Assembly: GCA_016840695.1 (NCBI GenBank)
Contig: JAEORV010000151.1
Coordinates: 1-5,367, forward strand
DNA length: 5,367 nucleotides
DNA from: Promethearchaeota archaeon
GTDB lineage: Archaea; Asgardarchaeota; Lokiarchaeia; Sigyniarchaeales; SOKP01
Reading direction: 5' to 3'
Shown here: positions 1 through 5,367 of the stretch, piece after piece
Layout: each line of letters starts with the position of its first letter
How positions within the stretch are numbered: position 1 is the first letter of the stretch
The notes under the pieces: generated by a model
Seen by the model: the letters and a program-made list of their open reading frames with translations, nothing else
Told to the model about the DNA's origin: nothing
Databases searched by the model: none
Position numbers and translations under genes: made by a program

Positions 1-3000
1 TTACGTCTTATTGAAAGAACTATAGATATCGTAGCAACTACGCCAAAGAGGATAAATACATCATATCCAGGAATTCCAGGATTACTCGGGTCCTTTACAA
101 TTATGATAGATGTCCTTAGTATATAACTTATGTCCCCATTAACATCTCTGACTAGTAAAAACACGCTATAAATTCCTGGAGTGTCATAAATGTGTGTTGG
201 ATTTCTTATATGGGAAAGTTCACTCCCATCACCGAAGTCCCACTCGTAATATGTAAGACCATCTCCATCACTACCATTATAGGTAAATTGAACCGTATCA
301 TTTACATTTACAATCGTGCCATTAGCCATGAAATCTGCAATAGGAACACTATTATCTCCAACAATTATGTATCCTGCCTTAATTTCGTAGTCAAAATCAC
401 CGTCAGAATCAATAACTACTAAAGATACAGAATATATACCAGAAACATCGTATTGATGAATTGGATTTTGATCTGTTGAGTTAGTCCCATCTCCAAAGTC
501 CCATTCATAAGTAGCAGGACCATCACCTTCGCTCCCCATAAATGTAAATTCTACCATGTCACCCTCAGAAATGATTGTAGCGTTTGCGAAAAAATCAATA
601 TTAGGAGTGCTATCAGCAACTACGATAATATAGTTGTTCTTGACCTCGACATCTAAATCTCCATCACGATCTCTGATTGTTAAAGTTACATCGTAGGTAC
701 CAGGTGTATCGTAGATGTGTTCGGGATTGGTTTCTGTAGAATTATTGCCATCTCCAAAATCCCACAGGAAAGTCGCAGGTTCGTTTCCCTCGCTCCCTGC
801 AAAAGTGAATTGTACTGAATTTCCTTCCCTGATAGACATCTCGCTTGCCGTGAAATCCGCATTTGGTGATAGATCCTGGTACTGTATTACTTTAGCATTT
901 GTACAATTAAAACCATAATGAATGCTTAAAAATTGGCCATAAAAGAAAAAGCTGATTGTTCCGTTTAATAAAATTCCCGAACTTCTTTCATACCAAAGAT
1001 AAGCATCTTCAAATCTCGGATCTTGAAGCACCAACACTTCTATTAGCCCCAAACCTGGCATATTGCACATTACCTCCTCAGTAACTACGCATACCATGTC
1101 TCCTCCAGGAGGAGTCATTATTAAAACATAATCATCGATCGAGACATTAGGAAAAATCCAATATGGAGTATGCATGATAAGTTCAGGCGGAACCCCTGGT
1201 ATATTAAACATGCGTCTTGTAGCCATATCAACCAAATAGACCTGTTCTTGTTGACCTGGGTACTCTGGCACAAATTGCTTTTCCTCGAATAATGTATCGT
1301 GATGATGAGCATATGAAATGGTTATTGGCATTGCAGGACTAGTAACTCCCGCCTGTGTCGCTGAATAAGTGTAATTCATGTACATTCCCGTAAATAGCAT
1401 CCCCTCTTCAGCATATGGACCAGAATATGGTCCACTATAACCAGGAAAGATACCGTCAGAACACGTGAATTCGTAAGAGTACAATCCTATATCCTCTAAC
1501 ATGGTGCTACAGACAAATACACTTCCATCCATATAGTTAGTATCTAACGGATCTTGTTTTGTCATTGGATATGAGGTTGAGTTTATCGAAAGAAAAATGT
1601 TCTCTGGTTCGTTATTATCTGGATCAGAATAAATCACCGAAAATTCAAATGAAGTTGCGTTACAATATCCATTTTGAGGATATACTTGACCTCCTGTTAA
1701 TATAGGAGCTTCTGCGTTGGAATAGAATATTTCTATATTATCACTTACATCCGTTGAGACAAAATATTCTCCATCTCCAGTTTTAAAATAATATGAGTAG
1801 TTATACGCACTTGATTGCAAATAAATCAAGTATTCATAATCACATCCGTCAGTATAAATCGTATCAGAAGGATTTACCTTGTTCATGAAGAATTCAGTTC
1901 CGTTTATAACTACACTAACATAACTAGGTTCGTTATCATCTGCGTCAGTATATGTCACACTGAAGGTTATTTCAGTATCTTGATATCCTGTAGTTGGTGA
2001 AACAGATTCGCTACTCAAAGTTGGAGCGAAATTATTTGGTTCGGCTGGAATTGCTGCAGTAGGATCGCCAAAGAGATTTATCTCGTAATAACACCATCGC
2101 ATGCGTGGTTGGCTAATAAATCCGATGCTATCCTCCTTTGAATCTTGATTTGCCTTTCCGATTTCCATTATCTTCTCTCCAAAAATCGCATCGAAGAACT
2201 CTCGATCGTAATGTTGAGAAGGACCGTTAGTATCATAGAGACTCCCCCATCCATATCTACTATTTCCAATACACGCAAAAGCACCACTCGATGTAGTTAC
2301 AAAGTGTTCAGCTATACTATCGTAATCATAGTAGGTACTGGTACCTCTATTATCAAATGCTCCGTTATAACAGCCCTGACTATATACGAAGAAATAGTTA
2401 TAGTTTGTTAAACCATCAACATCAGGATTATACATCTTCATGTTATAATTCACATTTGAATGACCTAAATGGTTAATGACATGTACATTGTTACTATTAA
2501 GAATTGTAGTAATGTCACTTGTCCCCCATGAAGAAGGATATAAATCTCGATCGTACAATGTACTAACATTATAGCTACTAGGAAATCCCTTAGTGATGTA
2601 ATCCCATTCGCTAGATCCATTCATTACCTCGTCTTTATAATCTCCTCCCCAAACGGTCCACCCTAGATCTTCACCAACCATCAAGGCTTCAGCCAAATAA
2701 GGATCGTCTGCCTCTTCGTGAGCGATCGTTTTATTGATGAAATTTGTGAGCTCCCATTCCGAATCAACTGGAGCTCTCCCTATATACACTTCTGCAAAAA
2801 GGTCGTCTTCTCCAAGTTCACCCCAAAATCCATTTCCATTATCGTCCCAATCCCCGTCTAATGCGGCATAATAAAGGTCAGAAGGAATCTGTTCATAATC
2901 TGCATAGAGACATCTCGTGGGAATTATCGGTGCTTCACTTTCACCACCCATGTTCTGTACGTCACCATCTCCACCTAATAACACGTATTCTATCCCCCAA

Positions 3001-4007
3001 TTCTGGTATGCATCAATGATGAAATTTCTAATCTTAGTTTGATTATCATCACCAGAATAGTTAGCATAAATTTCTTCTGTTGTTACGATCGCTGTCTTAA
3101 TACCCTTTGAATTTTTAAGATCAGCTAAATCCTGAAATGTATAGGTTCCTGCTGAATTTTTCAAAGCTTCATTAGTAATTATTACATAATCGTAGGATGC
3201 TGATGGTAACGCTAGAGGTTCAATAAGAAAATTATCTAACGGTAAATCATTCTTATATGAATCAATAGCTTCTGTATTGTCAATGATATCCAATACCATT
3301 TTCTCGTCTTCCTCTAAACCTCGATAAAGCGTATTTTCATCATCGGTATCTGCTACACTAATAGATACCTTCATGTTTTCAAAGTAAGATACCATTCCTA
3401 TTTGGGGAATATATCGTACGGGAAAGACATTGAGCACGAGAATCTTATAACCCCTGAGACCATATGTACCTACAACTGAATAGAGTTTTTCAGGGTATGG
3501 ATCTAACGAGTTATAAATCGGTGAATCAAATATAAAATCAGTGATTATCCCTGAACCAATTGGTATTAGTTCTTGAGCAGGTATTATGTTATATGAACCC
3601 TCAATAACTTGTTCGAAACCACATTGAACATCAATATCCACCATGTCTTTTCCATGCGGAAGTAGGACTTTTAATGTTTTGAAAGGAAGCGAAGGATAAC
3701 CCGCCTCTCCAAGAACACCGCCTTCATCAATCCCTAATTGATGATATAAATCTCCATTAGGAGCATTTATCTCTTCTATGGAAACACCTGTTGTATGAAC
3801 ATCAAGCTCAATGATTGAAGTACTCGATGGTTGTTCAATTGGCCCCTCTAAATCTCCAGGTGGTTCTTCTTGCGCTCTCATGCTAAAAGGACTCATCATG
3901 ATCCCATTAATACAACAGAAAGATGTAAAGATCAATACGCACGCTACCAGTTCATGTGTATCAAAGCGTCTTGTAGTTCTTTTCTTGAAATTTTTTTTAT
4001 ATTTCAA
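1..4007 (-). CDS. Surface-anchored gingipain-like C25 cysteine peptidase with PKD domains (3' end outside window)
   Basis: One open frame of 1335 codons runs from a TTG at 4007 to the left edge without a stop. By homology it should be an extracellular cysteine endopeptidase. Residues 1-45 form a signal peptide. About 52-265 resembles the C25 propeptide, with a GYPSLP then KVLLPHG signature. About 272-650 is the C25 catalytic domain, with NHLGHS (His516) and SQGCYNGAFD (Cys546) as the likely catalytic dyad. Two Ig-like repeats (660-852), an archaeal surface module (874-1042), three PKD domains (1048-1308) and a C-terminal anchor (1312 onward) follow. Gingipains cleave after Arg or Lys, but specificity here cannot be read from sequence. 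At least 15 N-x-S/T sequons suit an exported archaeal glycoprotein. The start is chosen because an in-frame stop lies at 4032-4034 and ATG starts (3899, 3896, 3881) lose the signal peptide. The last two codons are arginines, so the true stop is probably just outside. Confidence 0.93.
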   Translation of the reverse strand, partial: MKYKKNFKKRTTRRFDTHELVACVLIFTSFCCINGIMMSPFSMRAQEEPPGDLEGPIEQPSSTSIIELDVHTTGVSIEEINAPNGDLYHQLGIDEGGVLGEAGYPSLPFKTLKVLLPHGKDMVDIDVQCGFEQVIEGSYNIIPAQELIPIGSGIITDFIFDSPIYNSLDPYPEKLYSVVGTYGLRGYKILVLNVFPVRYIPQIGMVSYFENMKVSISVADTDDENTLYRGLEEDEKMVLDIIDNTEAIDSYKNDLPLDNFLIEPLALPSASYDYVIITNEALKNSAGTYTFQDLADLKNSKGIKTAIVTTEEIYANYSGDDNQTKIRNFIIDAYQNWGIEYVLLGGDGDVQNMGGESEAPIIPTRCLYADYEQIPSDLYYAALDGDWDDNGNGFWGELGEDDLFAEVYIGRAPVDSEWELTNFINKTIAHEEADDPYLAEALMVGEDLGWTVWGGDYKDEVMNGSSEWDYITKGFPSSYNVSTLYDRDLYPSSWGTSDITTILNSNNVHVINHLGHSNVNYNMKMYNPDVDGLTNYNYFFVYSQGCYNGAFDNRGTSTYYDYDSIAEHFVTTSSGAFACIGNSRYGWGSLYDTNGPSQHYDREFFDAIFGEKIMEIGKANQDSKEDSIGFISQPRMRWCYYEINLFGDPTAAIPAEPNNFAPTLSSESVSPTTGYQDTEITFSVTYTDADDNEPSYVSVVINGTEFFMNKVNPSDTIYTDGCDYEYLIYLQSSAYNYSYYFKTGDGEYFVSTDVSDNIEIFYSNAEAPILTGGQVYPQNGYCNATSFEFSVIYSDPDNNEPENIFLSINSTSYPMTKQDPLDTNYMDGSVFVCSTMLEDIGLYSYEFTCSDGIFPGYSGPYSGPYAEEGMLFTGMYMNYTYSATQAGVTSPAMPITISYAHHHDTLFEEKQFVPEYPGQQEQVYLVDMATRRMFNIPGVPPELIMHTPYWIFPNVSIDDYVLIMTPPGGDMVCVVTEEVMCNMPGLGLIEVLVLQDPRFEDAYLWYERSSGILLNGTISFFFYGQFLSIHYGFNCTNAKVIQYQDLSPNADFTASEMSIREGNSVQFTFAGSEGNEPATFLWDFGDGNNSTETNPEHIYDTPGTYDVTLTIRDRDGDLDVEVKNNYIIVVADSTPNIDFFANATIISEGDMVEFTFMGSEGDGPATYEWDFGDGTNSTDQNPIHQYDVSGIYSVSLVVIDSDGDFDYEIKAGYIIVGDNSVPIADFMANGTIVNVNDTVQFTYNGSDGDGLTYYEWDFGDGSELSHIRNPTHIYDTPGIYSVFLLVRDVNGDISYILRTSIIIVKDPSNPGIPGYDVFILFGVVATISIVLSIRR
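3..74 (-). other. C-terminal PGY motif plus transmembrane anchor
   Basis: Residues 1312-1335 read IPGY, then a hydrophobic stretch of about 18 residues (DVFILFGVVATISIVLS), then I-R-R at the window edge. This tripartite form (short motif, helix, basic end) resembles archaeal PGF-CTERM sorting signals handled by archaeosortases, but with Tyr instead of Phe. A simple tail anchor with outside-facing N-terminus is equally possible. Either way the enzyme is cell-attached. Confidence 0.7.
84..866 (-). repeat. Three tandem PKD domains
   Basis: Three copies of the PKD signature WDFGDG have their Trp at residues 1082, 1169 and 1256 (codons at 762, 501 and 240). This gives an exact 87-residue, 261-bp period. 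Each copy starts with a N/I-x-DF-type strand (NADF, NIDF, IADF). Each has NP.H.YD followed by a G.Y.V strand after the signature. PKD domains are beta-sandwich modules common in archaeal surface layers and secreted hydrolases. Here they probably hold the catalytic domain away from the membrane or bind substrate. Confidence 0.92.
882..1388 (-). other. Archaeal surface-protein module of unassigned function
   Basis: Residues about 874-1042 start GMYMNYTYS. They contain TPYWIFPNVSIDDYVLI, then MCNMPGLGLIEVLVLQD and YERSSGILLNGT. From memory, a similar pattern (TPFWI.TNVS, LPG.G.v.VWVLED, YEKSTGILL.GTF) recurs in other uncultured archaeal cell-surface proteins. I know of no biochemical function for it. 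It is rich in beta-strand-like segments and probably serves as an adhesion or spacer domain between the Ig-like and PKD blocks. Confidence 0.5.
1452..2030 (-). repeat. Two tandem Ig-like repeats in the C25 peptidase
   Basis: Residues about 660-852 hold two copies with a period of about 107 residues. Matching landmarks are AP...VSPTTGY (661-675) with AP...VYPQNGY (767-781), YTDADDNEP (686-694) with YSDPDNNEP (793-801), and the NPSD...YTDG with DPLD...YMDG stretches. They look like extracellular beta-sandwich spacers, perhaps calcium-binding through the acidic DxDxNEP loops. The second copy has three cysteines (782, 833, 849), so a disulfide is possible. Confidence 0.7.
2058..3194 (-). other. 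C25 (gingipain-type) catalytic domain
   Basis: This covers approximately residues 272-650. It begins with the strand SYDYVIITNEAL. The stretch KIRNFIIDAYQNWG followed by EYVLLGGD matches the family pattern for this caspase-like fold. IGRAPVDSEWEL and the following KTIAHE are also family-typical. The dyad residues are His516 in NHLGHS and Cys546 in SQGCYNG. Their 30-residue spacing is close to the 33 between His211 and Cys244 in gingipain R (numbers from memory). The domain ends with NLFGDPT near 645-650, also typical of C25. No catalytic residue appears lost, so an active enzyme is expected. Confidence 0.88.
3873..4007 (-). other. Signal peptide of the C25 peptidase
   Basis: Residues 1-45 have a long basic n-region (MKYKKNFKKRTTRRF), a hydrophobic core at about 20-38 (LVACVLIFTSFCCINGIMM) and a polar stretch ending in SMRA before QEEPP. 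The layout fits a Sec signal peptide with cleavage near Ala45. The exact site is uncertain because position -3 would be Met. The cysteines in the core are not followed by an obvious lipobox. A retained N-terminal membrane anchor is the alternative. Confidence 0.75.
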
Positions 4008-4014
4008 AATTTTT

Positions 4015-4019
4015 ACCCC
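4015..4019 (-). promoter_or_regulatory. Ribosome binding site that decides the TTG start
   Basis: On the minus strand GGGGT lies 7 nt before the TTG at 4007. It can pair with the anti-Shine-Dalgarno ACCUC with one G-U wobble. The spacing is normal, and no comparable site was seen at the downstream in-frame ATGs. This supports TTG as the initiator. Confidence 0.6.
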
Positions 4020-4087
4020 GTTGTTTGCTTCTTAAAAGGTTTTATTTTTTGTTAAATTACATTGGATTAAAGTCAAATATCATGAAA

Positions 4088-4099
4088 TTTTATAAAAAA
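4088..4099 (-). promoter_or_regulatory. Candidate TATA box for the C25 peptidase gene
   Basis: On the minus strand this reads TTTTTTATAAAA, with CCAAATC just upstream as a possible BRE. Initiation about 25 nt downstream would fall near 4065-4070. That leaves a leader of about 60 nt before the TTG, consistent with a leadered, Shine-Dalgarno-using message. The surroundings are very AT-rich, so chance matches are likely. Confidence 0.4.
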
Positions 4100-4225
4100 G
4101 ATTTGGAGACCAATTTTTACACTATGTTAAAAACACTTGTAGGACATTTGAAAGGCTAGTGCTTGATGACTTGAAGATTTTTTCTCCGTTTAACTGCCCA
4201 AAGGTGCTTGTTTCACGAAGTTTTT

Positions 4226-4241
4226 ACCTTAAATTTATATA
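4226..4241 (+). promoter_or_regulatory. BRE/TATA box for the membrane-protein gene
   Basis: TTTATATA at 4234-4241 is a consensus archaeal box A, with ACCTTAAA immediately before it in the BRE position. Transcription would start about 25 nt further on, near 4262-4266. This leaves a leader of roughly 90 nt before the ATG at 4353, which is long for a message without a well-placed Shine-Dalgarno site. Confidence 0.55.
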
Positions 4242-4252
4242 GCCATCTTTTC

Positions 4253-4270
4253 ATGTTATCCGTGTAACAT
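4253..4270. promoter_or_regulatory. Inverted repeat at the predicted transcription start
   Basis: ATGTTA and TAACAT are perfect 6-bp arms flanking a 6-nt centre (TCCGTG). The repeat begins 11 bp after the TATA box and overlaps the predicted start of transcription. This is a position where archaeal dimeric repressors can block initiation. As RNA it would be only a weak hairpin. Six-base arms may arise by chance in AT-rich DNA. Confidence 0.25.
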
Positions 4271-4352
4271 TTCTGTAATACGATCTGCAGAATCTTAGGG
4301 GTTACCACAATTCGAAAGAACTCTCGAGGTACATTATTAAGAGCGATTAGGA

Positions 4353-5367
4353 ATGGTTTTATCAGCTGAAGGATGGTTAAATGGTATCACGGCAACGGCT
4401 TGCATATTGTTCGCATTCACTTGTGGACTGAGCATTATTTTCCAAGCCAGAAAAATAAAAGCAAAGCTGCTCTTTTTCATGGGGTTAAATATCTTTTTCA
4501 CGGGTTTTAATTGGTTAATCCCTTCTGTAGATTTTTTTTCAATTCTCTTGAAAGGTCAAAATATCGTTGCTGATAAAATTATTTGGGCCGGAATTCTTAC
4601 TTATATGTGGACTCCATTGATTATTCTAATCTCCTTTTATATAGGCGCTGAGTTAATGATATCAAACAGAAAAAAATTCTTCTTATCACCATGTATAATT
4701 CTCTGCATTGTGTTCGAAATTCTCTTGTTATTTGATCCTTATAGTTCTTTACAGATTAATTATCCCGAGATTTCTGGCAATGATTTGATAAGTATTGGCG
4801 TGCTTTTAGTACATCCTGTAGGTATTTTGATTTTGTTTTTCACACTATCTGCTATAATTTTTTGTGGAATAGGATTTATATATAAGAGTTTTAAATCAAG
4901 TGGCGTTCTTAAAAGAAAATTTCTATTATTATCAGTTGGTTATTTCTTATATCTAGTGTCTCCATTAATTCTTAAATTTTCAATATTTCTATTAAGGACT
5001 GGAATGGTAAGCAGTTTTCCTCTCTTTTACTTAGGATTAAAAGAACAGTCAGAAAGAAAGATGACTAAAGCGCCGGAAATAATAACAAAAGAAGAAATCT
5101 CCCTCCATAAAGATATTAAGATTTGTCACGTATGTAAAGGAAAAATACTTGGATTTAATAGTTATATATGCGAGTGTGGAGTATTATATTGTGAAAAATG
5201 TGCTCAAGCATTAATTAAACCAGAAAATGCTTGCTGGGTTTGTAATTCTGCTATTGATAAGAATAAAGCTGTTAACTCCTCAAAAATAATTGAATCTAAT
5301 AAGATTAAGATTATCGAAGGCATTTTTCGAGTAAAAAAATCTATCAATTCGAAAGTAAAAAAAAGAT
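4353..5367 (+). CDS. Seven-helix membrane protein with C-terminal RING-like zinc finger (3' end outside window)
   Basis: The frame opens at the ATG at 4353, the first start after an in-frame TAA at 4338-4340, and runs 338 codons to the right edge. Hydrophobic segments lie at about 7-29, 37-57, 75-103, 108-127, 146-176, 189-206 and 208-229. Basic loops (QARKIKAK, SNRKK, KSSGVLKRK) alternate with acidic or polar ones, predicting N-terminus out, C-terminus in, and seven helices. After a linker (230-257) comes an eight-cysteine finger (258-297), then a basic tail ending VKKSINSKVKKR, so the stop is probably near. I do not recognise a named family. The finger style resembles proteins I associate with Asgard archaea. 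No Shine-Dalgarno site is well placed: GAGGT at 4326-4330 is 22 nt away and AGGA abuts the ATG. The role could be sensing or ubiquitin-like ligation, but neither is shown. Confidence 0.85.
   Translation, partial: MVLSAEGWLNGITATACILFAFTCGLSIIFQARKIKAKLLFFMGLNIFFTGFNWLIPSVDFFSILLKGQNIVADKIIWAGILTYMWTPLIILISFYIGAELMISNRKKFFLSPCIILCIVFEILLLFDPYSSLQINYPEISGNDLISIGVLLVHPVGILILFFTLSAIIFCGIGFIYKSFKSSGVLKRKFLLLSVGYFLYLVSPLILKFSIFLLRTGMVSSFPLFYLGLKEQSERKMTKAPEIITKEEISLHKDIKICHVCKGKILGFNSYICECGVLYCEKCAQALIKPENACWVCNSAIDKNKAVNSSKIIESNKIKIIEGIFRVKKSINSKVKKR
5124..5243 (+). other. Eight-cysteine RING/treble-clef-like zinc finger
   Basis: Cysteines at residues 258, 261, 273, 275, 280, 283, 294 and 297 give C-x2-C-x11-C-x-C-x4-C-x2-C-x10-C-x2-C. 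This is enough for two zinc ions in a cross-brace. Classical RING domains usually have His at the fourth ligand and 2-3 residues before the fifth; here the fourth is Cys and the gap is 4. A trailing CWVC resembles the final pair of RING or B-box-like fingers. It lies on the predicted cytosolic side. Two simple zinc ribbons are the alternative. Confidence 0.7.

Larger units (their letters stand above)
4008..4352. other. Intergenic region between the divergent genes
   Basis: These 345 bases contain no convincing gene. They hold the Shine-Dalgarno-like site and TATA candidate for the leftward gene, and the BRE/TATA candidate and an inverted repeat for the rightward gene. About 130 bp (4100-4230) between the two TATA boxes has no feature I recognise apart from an imperfect direct repeat: AAAGGCTAGTGCTTG near 4151 and AAAGGTGCTTG near 4200. 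No tRNA-like or CRISPR-like pattern was seen. Confidence 0.6.

Noticed and set aside
1..3. TTA at the left edge, which reads TAA on the minus strand, as the stop of the peptidase gene
   Set aside because: The peptidase frame uses codons at 3-5, 6-8 and so on, so this TAA is out of frame and the gene continues beyond the window.
1121..1312. A 63-codon minus-strand frame
   Set aside because: It lies in a different frame inside the peptidase gene and has no independent start signal or domain.
192..2411. Short plus-strand open frames at 192-422, 715-918, 1815-2000 and 2145-2411
   Set aside because: All lie antisense to the continuous 1335-codon minus-strand frame. Their translations have no recognisable domain and reflect the complement of the peptidase codons.
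3897..3899. ATG at 3899 as the start of the peptidase
   Set aside because: It would remove the basic region and hydrophobic core of the signal peptide, and no ribosome binding site was recognised before it.
3811..4055. Two overlapping plus-strand frames of 74 and 61 codons with hydrophobic C-terminal ends
   Set aside because: They are antisense to the signal peptide and the start of the propeptide. The hydrophobic look comes from the complement of lysine-rich codons and T-tracts.
4178..4183. T-tract GATTTTTTCTCC as a transcription terminator
   Set aside because: No gene ends nearby on either strand, and isolated T-runs are common in this AT-rich spacer.
4151..4210. Direct repeat AAAGGCTAGTGCTTG / AAAGGTGCTTG as a CRISPR or attachment-site signal
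   Set aside because: There are only two imperfect copies of 11-15 bases, with no further units and no mobile element or integrase in the window.

Overview
The window holds two divergently transcribed protein genes, both cut by the window edges, separated by a 345-bp intergenic region with a candidate promoter for each. It looks like AT-rich archaeal DNA. The candidate promoters are BRE/TATA-type boxes rather than bacterial -35/-10 pairs. The large gene encodes a secreted protein with PKD domains, other archaeal-style surface modules and a PGY/transmembrane/Arg tail. The right-hand gene encodes a multi-pass membrane protein with an eight-cysteine finger, a combination I associate with Asgard archaea (Lokiarchaeia-like). 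The Asgard assignment is an inference from protein style. Uncultured sediment Thermoplasmatota, some of which also carry gingipain-like peptidases, are the main alternative.

Minus strand, 4007 down to 1: one uninterrupted frame of 1335 codons that leaves the window at its C-terminal end. It reads as a cell-surface gingipain-like (family C25) cysteine peptidase. In order it has a signal peptide, a C25-type propeptide, a catalytic domain with an apparently intact His516/Cys546 dyad, two Ig-like repeats, a domain of about 170 residues resembling one in other archaeal surface proteins, three 87-residue PKD domains, and a C-terminal PGY motif plus hydrophobic helix plus arginines. The signal peptide is present only if translation starts at a TTG codon, which is preceded by a Shine-Dalgarno-like GGGGT. 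No in-frame ATG gives the full signal peptide.

Intergenic, 4008-4352: a TATA-like box facing left (4088-4099), a consensus TTTATATA facing right (4234-4241), and an inverted repeat (4253-4270) close to the predicted rightward transcription start.

Plus strand, 4353 to 5367 (open at the right edge): a protein with about seven transmembrane helices, N-terminus out and C-terminus in, followed by a cytosolic finger of four cysteine pairs and a lysine/arginine-rich tail. I cannot assign a function. The finger spacing suits a two-zinc RING-like or other treble-clef fold.

The divergent layout gives no strong evidence that the two genes cooperate. The peptidase acts outside the cell, probably digesting external protein or processing surface proteins. 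The second gene would sit in the same membrane with its zinc finger inside the cell.
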